In this document: one piece after another, positions 40,586 to 49,532 of the stretch
Layout of the letters: each line of letters begins with the position of its first letter
Position numbering within the stretch: position 1 is the first letter of the stretch
Assembly: GCF_003071345.1 (NCBI RefSeq)
Contig: NZ_QCYK01000001.1
Coordinates: 2,108,001-2,172,000, forward strand
Direction of reading: 5' to 3'
Length of the DNA stretch: 64,000 nucleotides
DNA from: Chitinophaga parva
Lineage (GTDB): Bacteria > Bacteroidota > Bacteroidia > Chitinophagales > Chitinophagaceae
Notes under the pieces: generated by a model
The model's database searches: none
What the model saw: the letters and a program-made list of their open reading frames with translations, nothing else
Told to the model about the DNA's origin: nothing
Position numbers and translations under genes: made by a program

Positions 40586-42482
40586 AATCGATACCCTGAG
40601 ATTTTAAAATAGATTTTACGCGGAATGCAAAGAATGCAATGTAAGCAAAGCATAACGCTGGAATAATGTAAGAGAGGTGGATGCCGATAGCCGGAATATC
40701 TGCCAGACCGCCCTGTACCGGTGGGATCAGCGAACCGCCGAGGATCATCAGTACCAGGAAAGAAGAAGCCTGACCGGTGTACTTGCCCAGACCACTGATG
40801 GACAGTGCGTAGATGCAGGGCCACATTACGGAACAGAACAGGCCACCGCTTACAAAGGCAAAGGTAGAAACATATCCGGTAGTACAAATACCAACCAGCA
40901 TAAAAGCTACACCAAGTATGCCAAAGATCATGAGGGTCTTGGCCGGTTTGTCCTGTGCAGCCAGGAAACCGATGATCTGGATCACGATGCAGATGGCGTA
41001 AGGATACAGCATGCTTACATCAGTACCCTGGATCACGTTTGCGCCCAGGACCACGCCGTAAGCGATGAACGGAACGATCACGGAGAGCACCTTGCGGGTG
41101 GAGGCCGATACGTTGAACACACTGATGGCGCTGGTCCAGCGGCCGATCATCAGGCTACCCCAGAACAGGGAGATGAAAGGTGCCAGTTCAGATTCCTTGA
41201 GGCCCTGGGCAGTGAGGAAGCCCGGTGTTTTCAGGAGTGCGCCCATATTGCTGGCGATGGATACTTCCACCCCCACGTAAATGAAGATGGCAAGCATACC
41301 CAGTACCAGCTGGGGATATTTCATAGCGCCCCAGCCTTCGCCGGATTGCGCTGCAGATTTGGAATAGAGGATGGTGCCAATGATACCAACGATACCCACG
41401 ACGAAGCAGATAAGCTCCATCTTGAACACGAGGCCCAGCAGGATGAGCACAAACATACCGGTGATCACTGTGAGGCTGCGGCTGGCTTTGGGAGAGCTTT
41501 CAAAATGCTCGTCCGCATCGGTGGCTTCTGGCATTTTGGTGATGGCAAAAATACCGGCTGCCACGAGGAACAGCACGATGAGCAGGATGTAAAGGGTGTT
41601 GATGCTGTTGATGCTGGCATTATCCACGCTGCCGCCTTTAGCGCCAAACAGGAGGTAGCTTACCAGGATGGGGCCGATGGTGGTACCGAAGGAGTTGATA
41701 CCGCCGGCCAGGCTCAGACGGTTAGCGCCTTGTTCCGGGTTACCGAGTAATACGGCAAAGGGATTGGCAGCGGTCTGCTGGAGGGAGAAGCCAAGGGCCA
41801 CGATGAAAAGAGCGCCGAGGATGAGGCCAAAGTAGCCGAAAGTCACCGTCTGGTTATGCACGGTGCCCAGTTCTGCAACGATGGGAGTGATATTCGCCGG
41901 TTCAAACGGAGCGCGGTATTCTTTGTCTTCCTGGAAAGCGGTGAATGCACCACCTTTTACCAGGGCAAGCAATTGTACGTCGTTGAGATATTTGTCCGCA
42001 GTTTTTTCTTTAGTGTCATCCTTATCAAAAGGGACTACTACCTGGTACACATCGTGCTTGTCCTTGCGGATCTTCACGGTGCGGTCAGTGCTCTGCAGTT
42101 GCTGGTCAGTAACAAAGCTGGTAATGTCGGCAGCAGTTTCCTGGATGGAAACGATCCGTTCTTTGTTTACAGCCGGGATCATCAAGATAGACCCGAAAAC
42201 AGAGATCAGCAGGCCATAGATAATACCCTTCTTATAACCGATCTTGTTGAGGATATCGATCTTGCGTGCAGCGGAGAGGAAGTACAGGATCAGCGATCCG
42301 ATAAAGTACGCGCTGTAAAACGCAAAGTCGATCAGCTGAGATTGGAGCTGGGTGAGGTTGAAGTGCGATTTACAGAACGGAATAAAAATACTGTTGGATG
42401 CGGCCAGAAATCCCCAAAAGAAGAAAACTAAGATTAAAACAAAAAAGGAGGGATGTGTGCCTTGCTTTTGTTGCTGCGACAT
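40557..42482 (-). CDS. FucP/GluP-type sugar:H+ symporter with a large periplasmic insert
   Basis: Major facilitator of 641 residues, against about 430 for E. coli FucP. Helix 1 region FFVLILVFFFWGFLAASNSI and the family stretch LGFSLQQTAANPFAVLLG are clear, with GGINSFGTTIGP afterwards. Between helix 3 (GIIYGLLISVFGSILMIPAV) and helix 4 (FGYFGLILGALFIVALGF) there is a hydrophilic insert of about 110 residues (about 104-212), which by topology is periplasmic. A shorter insert lies near residues 320-340. The NagP GlcNAc transporters belong to this family, and gene context (kinase, NagB, hexosaminidase) suits GlcNAc or glucose. First gene of the operon with the ROK kinase. Confidence 0.88.
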   Translation of the reverse strand: MSQQQKQGTHPSFFVLILVFFFWGFLAASNSIFIPFCKSHFNLTQLQSQLIDFAFYSAYFIGSLILYFLSAARKIDILNKIGYKKGIIYGLLISVFGSILMIPAVNKERIVSIQETAADITSFVTDQQLQSTDRTVKIRKDKHDVYQVVVPFDKDDTKEKTADKYLNDVQLLALVKGGAFTAFQEDKEYRAPFEPANITPIVAELGTVHNQTVTFGYFGLILGALFIVALGFSLQQTAANPFAVLLGNPEQGANRLSLAGGINSFGTTIGPILVSYLLFGAKGGSVDNASINSINTLYILLIVLFLVAAGIFAITKMPEATDADEHFESSPKASRSLTVITGMFVLILLGLVFKMELICFVVGIVGIIGTILYSKSAAQSGEGWGAMKYPQLVLGMLAIFIYVGVEVSIASNMGALLKTPGFLTAQGLKESELAPFISLFWGSLMIGRWTSAISVFNVSASTRKVLSVIVPFIAYGVVLGANVIQGTDVSMLYPYAICIVIQIIGFLAAQDKPAKTLMIFGILGVAFMLVGICTTGYVSTFAFVSGGLFCSVMWPCIYALSISGLGKYTGQASSFLVLMILGGSLIPPVQGGLADIPAIGIHLSYIIPALCFAYIAFFAFRVKSILKSQGIDYESAVSGGH

Positions 42483-42515
42483 AGATAGATGATAGATTTC
42501 AGTAAAATTAGGTGC

Positions 42516-42551
42516 TAAATGTAGAAATTATTTTTTTATAAAGCTTTCAAA
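42516..42551 (-). promoter_or_regulatory. Possible promoter of the transporter-ROK operon
   Basis: Minus-strand TACATTTA (42523-42516) is one base off TAnnTTTG; TTTG (42551-42548) lies 24 nt upstream, slightly too far for the consensus. Confidence 0.35.
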
Positions 42552-42733
42552 ATTGGAAATCTTTGCTGCCATTTGCCCCTATCATTGAATAATATTTAAA
42601 ACCCCAAATGGTTTCCGTTGGGCTGAATGCCGGGGCCGGGTATAAAATTTTGTGGGCAATACCAGCTTTTGTACTAGGTTATTTGAATTTTTTTATACTT
42701 TTAGGTGTAAGAATTACCCTTATTATTTTTTGA

Positions 42734-43894
42734 ATGATACAGCAAGTTTCTGAGAAATTCCACTCGTTATTTGGAAAAACGCCGCTCATTGTCAGCTCTC
42801 CGGGTCGTATTAACCTGATCGGGGAACATACCGACTATAACAATGGTTTTGTAATGCCGGCCGCTATTGATAAGCGCATTATATATGGAGTACAGCTGAA
42901 CGGTACGCGTACCTGCACTGCCCACGCGGTGTATGTAGATGAGACTGTAAGCTTCTCCCTGGATGACGTGAAACCTACTCCCGGGTGGATCAATTACCTC
43001 ATGGGCGTGGTGGACCAGCTGCAGAAACGGGGGTATGATGTACCCGGTTTTGACTGCGTAGTGGATGGCGATATTCCTGTAGGCGCAGGCCTGAGCTCCT
43101 CCGCCGCGGTGGAAGGTGGCCTGGTGATGGCGCTCAACGAATTGATGGGCCTGGGACTAAGCCGTATAGATATGGCACTGATAGGGCAGAAGGCGGAACA
43201 CACCTTCCCCGGGGTGAAATGCGGTATCATGGACCAGTTTGCCAATCTGCACGGTAAAAAGAACCAGGTGATCCTGCTGGATTGCCGCTCCCTGGAATAT
43301 CAATACTACCCGTTTGAATTTCCGGATTATAAAATTGTGCTGTGCAATACGATGGTGCATCACTCCCTGGCCAGCTCTGAATACAATGTGCGCCGCCAGC
43401 AGTGCGAAACCGGTGTGGCGGCTATCCAGGAACTGTACCCGGGTGTGGCTTCCCTGCGCGATGCATCCCTGGAACAGCTGAACCAGGTGCGCGATAAGAT
43501 CAGTGCCGAGGTATACCAGCGCTGCCAGTTTGTAATAGACGAGATAGCCCGTACCCAGAAAGCCGGCCCGCTGCTGGCCAAGGGGGACCTGGCTGAATTT
43601 GGCCGCCTGATGTTTGAAACCCATGAGGGGCTTAGCAAGGATTACAATGTAAGCTGCCCTGAGCTGGACCTGCTGGTGGAACTGGCGAAGGTAAGGCCGG
43701 AAGTAGCTGGCTCCCGTATGATGGGCGGCGGCTTTGGCGGCTGTACCATTAACCTGGTGGAAGCCGGGGCGGTGGATAGTTTTGTACAATATATTAAGGA
43801 ACACTACCACCATGAGACCAGCAAGCAACCGGAGGTATATGTGACCACGATACAGGATGGCACTTCGGTGGTGCACCAGAAAGCGGAGGCGTAA
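42734..43894 (+). CDS. galK: Galactokinase
   Basis: GHMP-family kinase phosphorylating galactose at C1, first step of the Leloir pathway. The 386 residues contain the galactokinase signature PGRINLIGEHTDYNNGFV, the ATP loop VPVGAGLSSSAAVEGGLV (as IPVGAGLSSSAAVEGG), CGIMDQFANLHGK with the catalytic Asp, and the third motif MMGGGFGGCTINLV. All key residues are intact. Divergent from the sugar transporter. No galT, galE or mutarotase gene is adjacent. Confidence 0.96.
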   Translation: MIQQVSEKFHSLFGKTPLIVSSPGRINLIGEHTDYNNGFVMPAAIDKRIIYGVQLNGTRTCTAHAVYVDETVSFSLDDVKPTPGWINYLMGVVDQLQKRGYDVPGFDCVVDGDIPVGAGLSSSAAVEGGLVMALNELMGLGLSRIDMALIGQKAEHTFPGVKCGIMDQFANLHGKKNQVILLDCRSLEYQYYPFEFPDYKIVLCNTMVHHSLASSEYNVRRQQCETGVAAIQELYPGVASLRDASLEQLNQVRDKISAEVYQRCQFVIDEIARTQKAGPLLAKGDLAEFGRLMFETHEGLSKDYNVSCPELDLLVELAKVRPEVAGSRMMGGGFGGCTINLVEAGAVDSFVQYIKEHYHHETSKQPEVYVTTIQDGTSVVHQKAEA

Positions 43895-44089
43895 ATAGTT
43901 TTGCTTTCCCGGTCTGCTCCAGGTAGATGAACCGGATGCTAAGGGTATTGCCGCAAGTTGATACGAGCGGAAATGCTGCGGGTTACTGCGCTGCGCCGGG
44001 GTGAATGCTACGACACAATTTTCACCTTTGGCGGGCGGGGCTTCGCTGCATTTCTGTTTTCGCGCCAATGGTTTTGACTACCTTTCATC

Positions 44090-44149
44090 TTCAGCAGTTT
44101 CAACAGTTTTTCAGCAGTTTCAGCAGCTTTTCAGTAGCTTCAGCAGTTC
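44090..44149. repeat. Degenerate TTTCAGCAG simple repeat
   Basis: About six imperfect copies of TTCAGCAG, TTCAACAG or TTCAGTAG in 60 bp, spaced by T-runs. Confidence 0.75.
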
Positions 44150-44163
44150 AATAAACGGGAACC

Positions 44164-44395
44164 TATAAGCGCCGTGTCAGGTACCCTGTAGCGGCTGTTA
44201 CACGGTAATTCCCCAGCGATCTATCCACCCTACTCATTTCCAGGCAGTTTACCTTGCACTGAACCGCCGCCCGGGCGCTCTATAAGCGCCGCGTCAGGTA
44301 CCCGGTAGCGGCTGTTACACGGTAATTCCCAGCGATCTATCCACCCATTCATTTCCAGGCAGTTTACCTTGCACTGAACCGCCGCCCGGACGCAC
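44164..44395. repeat. Tandem direct repeat, 117 bp and 115 bp
   Basis: Copy 1 (44164-44280) and copy 2 (44281-44395) both begin TATAAGCGCCG and both contain GCGGCTGTTACACGGTAATT and CATTTCCAGGCAGTTTACCT. They differ at roughly seven positions, including two single-base indels. The words TATAAGC recur at 44396 and 44429, as if further copies had decayed. The unit lengths differ by two, so no reading frame is kept. Confidence 0.92.
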
Positions 44396-44572
44396 TATAA
44401 GCACCCGCCGGCCCTGTCCTGCCGCGGCTATAAGCCTCCTGCGGGCGTACCTTGTACATTTGCAATGTTAAGTTTTGCAGGCCCCTGGAAAACTATAAAA
44501 CGTATTTTCCTGGAAATCAAAGCGCTGCCAGCCGGGCGCCCCAATTTTTTTAACGGTTCGCTTACAAAAAAG

Positions 44573-44606
44573 TTGGACCTATATAAATAATAATGTTATA
44601 ACTTTG
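44573..44606 (+). promoter_or_regulatory. Promoter of the arginine operon
   Basis: TAACTTTG (44599-44606) matches TAnnTTTG; TTG (44573-44575) lies 23 nt upstream, at the long end of the accepted spacing. Predicted start near 44613. Confidence 0.6.
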
Positions 44607-44909
44607 CGTTCCTAAACTAAAGATGATTTAATTCACATTTAAATGATGAACTGAAGTTGAAAAACTTTGCAACCCATAACTACATTTCTGCTTTCCACCC
44701 GGTGCTCCAATCCGGTGTGGTTACTCCTGGGTTCCATCTCTTTAGCTATCTCTGCCGACGACCTCGCATTTGATAGTTGCTGCACTTCCGGCAAGCTATC
44801 ATAAATCTTCCTTCCGAACCGTTCTTCGTGGCGGCATTCCCCCCGGAACTGGAACGATTTTTTATACCCATTGTACTCTTTTTCATTATTACTTCACCGT
44901 TTTCAATTT
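44607..44909 (+). promoter_or_regulatory. About 300-nt leader of the arginine operon
   Basis: From the predicted start to the first arg gene there is an untranslated stretch of about 300 nt with pyrimidine-rich tracts. I see no known riboswitch core, no terminator hairpin with T-run and no arginine-rich leader peptide. Its length suggests post-transcriptional control, but nothing more can be supported. Confidence 0.35.
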
Positions 44910-45698
44910 TTGAGTAAGTTGGAAAATCCGAATATTATTGTCAGGGTAGCCACTTCTGACGATGCGCACTATGCAAAAACCATCACCGATGAGATGGAAG
45001 CGTCTGCCAAGGCGCGTGGGACTGGTATTGCCAAACGTTCTCCCGATTATGTGGTCCTGAAAATGACGGAAGGCAAAGCCGTGATTGCGCTCACCGATAA
45101 GGGTGAATGGGTAGGCTTTTGCTATATCGAAGCATGGGGACACGAGAAATTTGTAGCCAATTCCGGCCTGATCGTGAATCCTGATTTCCGTGGCCATGGC
45201 GTAGCCAAATCCATCAAGGAAAGGATCTTCCAGCTTTCCCGTGAAAAATATCCTGACGCTAAGATCTTTGGTCTCACCACCGGCCTGGCCGTCATGAAGA
45301 TCAACAGCGACCTGGGTTACGAGCCGGTAACCTATTCCGAGCTCACAGACGATAATGAGTTCTGGAAAGGCTGCCAGAGCTGCGTCAATTTTGATATCCT
45401 CACTGCCAAGAACCGCAAGAACTGCCTCTGCACCGCTATGCTGTACGATCCCGCTGAAAAAGCAAAGGACGAAGCCAGGGCAGCAGAACCTGCAGAAAAG
45501 ATGGCAACGGCAGACACACAATTCTCTGTGACCACTACCGGTACCATTGAAAAAGCCAAACGTAAGCGCGGCTACAAAAAGGATTTCAAACTGTTTGAAC
45601 GCTGGCTGCGTTACAAAAAATATGTGTTGCTCAATTCCCGCAAGGAAGGTGGCGATGCACACCACAAACGCAGGTTCTTCCTGTTTAACATTTTCTAG
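44910..45698 (+). CDS. GNAT acyltransferase of the arginine operon (probable N-acylglutamate synthase)
   Basis: A 262-residue protein whose N-terminal 150 residues are a GNAT domain: IIVRVATSDDAHYAK, the acyl-CoA pyrophosphate loop in VNPDFRGHGVAKSIKERIF (RGHGVA), and FGLTTGLAVMKINSDLGYEP. A cysteine-containing stretch GCQSCVNFD and NRKNCLC follows, then a linker and a basic tail (KRKRGYKKDFKLFERWLRYK). As first gene of an arginine operon without argA or argJ it is the best candidate for acylating glutamate. TTG at 44910 is chosen since the conserved part starts right after it; TTG at 44871 or 44919 is possible and no suitable ATG exists. Confidence 0.78.
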   Translation: MSKLENPNIIVRVATSDDAHYAKTITDEMEASAKARGTGIAKRSPDYVVLKMTEGKAVIALTDKGEWVGFCYIEAWGHEKFVANSGLIVNPDFRGHGVAKSIKERIFQLSREKYPDAKIFGLTTGLAVMKINSDLGYEPVTYSELTDDNEFWKGCQSCVNFDILTAKNRKNCLCTAMLYDPAEKAKDEARAAEPAEKMATADTQFSVTTTGTIEKAKRKRGYKKDFKLFERWLRYKKYVLLNSRKEGGDAHHKRRFFLFNIF

Positions 45699-45737
45699 TT
45701 TTAAAGATTTTCACAACCATCTATACGCATCACTATC

Positions 45738-46931
45738 ATGAAAAAAGTTGTTTTAGGCTTTAGCGGCGGACTGGATACTTCCTACTGTGTGAAGTACCTG
45801 ACGGAGGAGAAAGGCTATGAAGTACATTCCATCATTGTAAATACCGGCGGTTTTACAAAGGAAGAACTGGAGGAAACCGAAAAGCGTGCCTATAAACTGG
45901 GTGTGAAAACGCACAAGACCGTTGACGCCGTAAAGTCTTACTACGACAAGGTGATCAAATACCTCATCTTCGGTAATGTCTTAAAGAACAATACTTACCC
46001 CCTGAGCGTAAGCGCGGAGCGTATGAGCCAGGCACTGGCCATTGCCGATTACGTGAAGGAAGTGGGCGCCGATGCCGTAGCACACGGTAGCACCGGTGCG
46101 GGTAACGACCAGGTCCGCTTTGACATGATCTTCCACATCATGATCCCCGGTGTAGAGATCATTACGCCCATCCGCGACTTGAAGCTGAGCCGCGAGGAAG
46201 AAATCTCCTACCTGAAGTCAAAAGGGGTACAGATGAACTTCGACAAGGCTGTTTACTCTATCAATAAAGGCATCTGGGGTACCTCCGTAGGTGGCAAGGA
46301 AACCCTGACCAGCAACGGATTCCTGCCGGAAGAAGCCTGGCCCACCCAGCTCACCAAACACGATGCTTCCTCCGTGAAGCTGGTGTTTGACAAGGGCGAG
46401 CTGAAAGGAGTGGACGACAAAACCTTTGCACATCCTGCGGAGGCTATCCAATACCTGCAAACACTGGCCGGTCCTTACGCGATCGGACGCGATATCCACG
46501 TGGGTGATACCATTATCGGTATCAAGGGCCGCGTAGGCTTTGAAGCTGCTGCCCCCATGGTGATCCTGAAAGCACACCATGCCCTCGAAAAACATGTGCT
46601 CACCAAATGGCAGCTGAGCTGGAAAGACCAGCTGGCGCAGTTCTACGGCAACTGGCTGCATGAAGGCCAGATCCTGGACCCGGTGATGCGCGATATCGAA
46701 GCCTTTTTGGAACATGCACAGCAGCACGTGAGTGGCGAAGTGTACGTGACCCTACAGCCTTACCGCTTCCAGGTGACCGGCATCCAGTCTCCGTATGACC
46801 TGATGAGCAGCAAGTTTGGTAAATACGGAGAAATGAACAGCGGCTGGAGTGGTGAAGACGTGCGTGGCTTCAGCAAGATCTTTGGCAACCAGACCATGAT
46901 CTGGCACCAGATCAGCGAAAGCACAAAATAA
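45738..46931 (+). CDS. argG: Argininosuccinate synthase
   Basis: Joins citrulline and aspartate with ATP to argininosuccinate. The 397 residues begin with the PP-loop ATP motif LGFSGGLDTSYCVKYL. Then follow AHGSTGAGNDQVRFD, TPIRDLKLSREEEI, SINKGIWGTSVGGKE, and RDIHVGDTIIGIKGRVGFEA. The set matches the shorter argG type seen in Bacteroidota. 39 nt after the GNAT gene, so in one transcript. Confidence 0.96.
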   Translation: MKKVVLGFSGGLDTSYCVKYLTEEKGYEVHSIIVNTGGFTKEELEETEKRAYKLGVKTHKTVDAVKSYYDKVIKYLIFGNVLKNNTYPLSVSAERMSQALAIADYVKEVGADAVAHGSTGAGNDQVRFDMIFHIMIPGVEIITPIRDLKLSREEEISYLKSKGVQMNFDKAVYSINKGIWGTSVGGKETLTSNGFLPEEAWPTQLTKHDASSVKLVFDKGELKGVDDKTFAHPAEAIQYLQTLAGPYAIGRDIHVGDTIIGIKGRVGFEAAAPMVILKAHHALEKHVLTKWQLSWKDQLAQFYGNWLHEGQILDPVMRDIEAFLEHAQQHVSGEVYVTLQPYRFQVTGIQSPYDLMSSKFGKYGEMNSGWSGEDVRGFSKIFGNQTMIWHQISESTK

Positions 46932-47110
46932 GCTTTACCCGGTTTAACACCGTGCAATGGGCCGGATACCGGGCAAGTGCTACTTTTAAGTTGAATCAAT
47001 TTTCATTTGCGATAGATTTTCTGGTAAGATCATCATCCAGTGTTTAAAGATCATCGTGGTTTTGAAGTCATGGACGATCCGGCAATGTGAAAATTTTAAG
47101 TTTAAAGTCA

Positions 47111-48091
47111 ATGAGTCATAAAGTCATCAGAGCAGGTATTATAGGTGGCGCGGGGTATACCGGCGGCGAGGCGATCCGTTTATTATTGAACCATCCCGAT
47201 GTACACCTGGTATTCGTTCACAGCCGCAGCAATGCGGGCAAGCCGGTATTTGCCGTGCATGCGGACCTGCTGGGCGATACTGACCTGAACTTCACAGATG
47301 AACTGCAGGATGACATTGACGTACTTTTCCTTTGCCTGGGCCACGGTGAATCCGTGAAGTTCCTGCAAAGCACACCGGTTCCCAATCACGTAAAGGTGAT
47401 TGACCTGAGCCAGGACTTCCGCCTGGGTGAAACCGTAAACGGACGGGCGTTCGTATACGGACTGCCGGAGTTGCAGCGCGATGCGATTGCAAACGCCGGC
47501 AACGTAGCCAACCCGGGCTGTTTTGCTACCGGTATCCAGCTTGGGCTGTTGCCACTGGCAAAAGAAGGACTGCTGACCACTGTACATACTACAGGCATTA
47601 CCGGCAGCACTGGTGCAGGCCAGAGCCTGCAGGCCACCAGCCATTTTACCTGGAGGGCCAATAACATTTCCACTTACAAAGTGCTGAACCATCAGCACCT
47701 GAAAGAAATACGCCGCAGCCTTTCACAGCTGCAGGAAGGATTTAACAGCCCGGTGCACTTTGTGCCCGTGCGGGGCGACTATCCCCGTGGCATCTGGGTG
47801 ACCTCTTATTTACAGAGTGATCTCTCTTTGCACCAGGCCGTGAGCCTTTACAAAGCATACTACGCTTCACATCCTTTTACGCATGTGAGCGAAAAACAGA
47901 TCGACCTGAAACAGGTGGTCAACACGAACAAGTGCCTGGTGCAGCTGGAAAAACAAGACGACCAGCTCATCATCCATACGATCGAAGACAACCTGCTCAA
48001 AGGCGCTTCAGGACAGGCAGTCCAGAATATGAACCTCTTATTCGGACTGGAAGAAACTGCAGGACTGAAGTTGAAATCGATCGTGTTTTAG
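47111..48091 (+). CDS. argC: N-acyl-gamma-glutamyl-phosphate reductase
   Basis: NADPH-dependent reduction of N-acylglutamyl phosphate to the semialdehyde, third step of arginine synthesis. The 326 residues start AGIIGGAGYTGGEAIRLLL (nucleotide loop) and hold the catalytic Cys in NVANPGCFATGIQLGLLPL, then TGSTGAGQSL and HFVPVRGDYPRGIW with the base His/Arg region. Start at 47111 (MSHKVIR) because the Rossmann strand begins immediately after; an upstream in-frame ATG at 47087 adds only eight residues. A 179-nt gap precedes it. Confidence 0.95.
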   Translation: MSHKVIRAGIIGGAGYTGGEAIRLLLNHPDVHLVFVHSRSNAGKPVFAVHADLLGDTDLNFTDELQDDIDVLFLCLGHGESVKFLQSTPVPNHVKVIDLSQDFRLGETVNGRAFVYGLPELQRDAIANAGNVANPGCFATGIQLGLLPLAKEGLLTTVHTTGITGSTGAGQSLQATSHFTWRANNISTYKVLNHQHLKEIRRSLSQLQEGFNSPVHFVPVRGDYPRGIWVTSYLQSDLSLHQAVSLYKAYYASHPFTHVSEKQIDLKQVVNTNKCLVQLEKQDDQLIIHTIEDNLLKGASGQAVQNMNLLFGLEETAGLKLKSIVF

Positions 48092-48183
48092 GTAAGGGGC
48101 CTCAAGCGATTGCGGCTGCGTAAAAAGTTCTTTTTTCACACTTAAAAATGTCGCCAGGAAGCCCTCCGGCGCAATTTAAAGTT

Positions 48184-49320
48184 ATGAAGCTTTTCGACGT
48201 TTACCCGATCAATGACATCGTTATTGACAAGGGCCTGGGTTCCTATGTCTGGGATGACAAGGGCCAGCAATACCTGGATCTCTACGGTGGCCACGCCGTG
48301 ATTTCCATTGGTCACACGCAACCGCACTACGTAAAACGCCTGGAAGAGCAGCTGCACAAAGTAGGATTCTATTCCAACTCCGTGCGCATTCCCCTGCAGG
48401 TAGAACTGGCCAGCAAGCTGGGTAAAGTATCCGGCAAGGAAGACTACCAGTTGTTCCTCTGCAACTCCGGCGCTGAAGCCAATGAAAATGCGTTGAAACT
48501 CGCTTCTTTCCACACCGGCCGCAAGAAAGCCATTGCTTTCCGCAAGTCATTCCACGGCCGCACTTCCCTGGCAGTAGCCGCCACCGACAATCCCAAGATC
48601 GTAGCCCCCATTAACCAGACGGACAATATCATTTTCCTGCCCTGGGAAGACCAGGCCGCGCTGGAAAAGACCTTCGCAGAACAGGGGCACGAGATTGCCG
48701 CTGTGATCATTGAAGGCATACAGGGTGTGGGGGGGATTAACGTAGCCAGTACATCCTTCCTCCAAAAGATCCGCAGCCTTTGCGATACTTATAAATCCGT
48801 GTACATCGCGGACGCTGTGCAATGTGGTTACGGCCGCAGCGGTAAATTCTTCTCCCATGACTACGCCGGTGTAAATGCAGACATTTACAGCATGGCCAAA
48901 GGCATGGGCAATGGTTTCCCGATCGGTGGTATCATCATTGCACCGCACATCCAACCCTCTTATGGTATGCTGGGCACCACCTTTGGTGGCAATCACCTGG
49001 CCTGTGCCGCTGCGGTGGCTGTGCTGGAAGTAATAGCACAGGATAAACTCATTGACAACGCCCTGCAATTGGGCCAATACATCATGGACCAGGTTCGCAC
49101 TTTCCCCAAAGTGAAGGAGGTGAGAGGCCGTGGCCTGATGATCGGTATCGAGCTGCCGGAGGCGCTGTCGCATGTGAGGAAAGAGCTGCTGTTCACACAT
49201 AAGATCTTTACGGGCGAAGCCAAGCCCAATGTGATCCGCTTACTGCCCAGCCTCGCGCTGAAACAGCAGGATGTGGATATTTTCCTCCAGGCGCTCCACA
49301 CGATATTGAAAAATAGCTAA
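48184..49320 (+). CDS. argD: N-acylornithine aminotransferase
   Basis: PLP-dependent class III aminotransferase converting N-acylglutamate semialdehyde to N-acylornithine. 378 residues from the ATG at 48184 (MKLFDVYPIND); the ATG at 48148 adds 12 poorly matching residues. Motifs: LDLYGGHAVISIGH, LFLCNSGAEANENALKLA (PLP phosphate), RKSFHGRTSLAVAAT, IADAVQCGYGRSG, and the Schiff-base Lys in SMAKGMGNGFPIGG, then TTFGGNHLACAAA. All catalytic positions are intact. Confidence 0.93.
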   Translation: MKLFDVYPINDIVIDKGLGSYVWDDKGQQYLDLYGGHAVISIGHTQPHYVKRLEEQLHKVGFYSNSVRIPLQVELASKLGKVSGKEDYQLFLCNSGAEANENALKLASFHTGRKKAIAFRKSFHGRTSLAVAATDNPKIVAPINQTDNIIFLPWEDQAALEKTFAEQGHEIAAVIIEGIQGVGGINVASTSFLQKIRSLCDTYKSVYIADAVQCGYGRSGKFFSHDYAGVNADIYSMAKGMGNGFPIGGIIIAPHIQPSYGMLGTTFGGNHLACAAAVAVLEVIAQDKLIDNALQLGQYIMDQVRTFPKVKEVRGRGLMIGIELPEALSHVRKELLFTHKIFTGEAKPNVIRLLPSLALKQQDVDIFLQALHTILKNS

Positions 49321-49532
49321 GCGTTAATAAGTGCAACGCACGGCGCGTTGTTGGAAAGATCATTGCAAGGCATCGGCGCCGGCGCTGGCCGGCGCTGATG
49401 CTATTGGTTGTCAAACCTCCCGTTGCCACGCGGGACCGGCACTGATCTCTCTGTTCCGCCGTTGTTATTTGTCTGTTACGCTGTCATTCCACGTTGCCCG
49501 ATTTACAATTAACGTTTAACATTTTACCAAGA

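Larger units (their letters stand above)
43895..44572. other. Long intergenic region with a simple repeat and a tandem duplication
   Basis: No ORF. Holds a TTTCAGCAG-type short repeat tract (44090-44149), a 117/115-bp tandem duplication (44164-44395) and two further partial TATAAGC-starting units (44396, 44429). No terminator is obvious for galK. Confidence 0.6.

Noticed and set aside
40677..41750. 357-codon plus-strand frame opposite the sugar transporter
   Set aside because: Product is extremely rich in His, Asp and Gln, as expected of antisense to a membrane-protein gene.
44164..44435. Possible CRISPR array
   Set aside because: Only two long adjacent copies with no spacers, no cas genes, and unit length far above CRISPR repeats.
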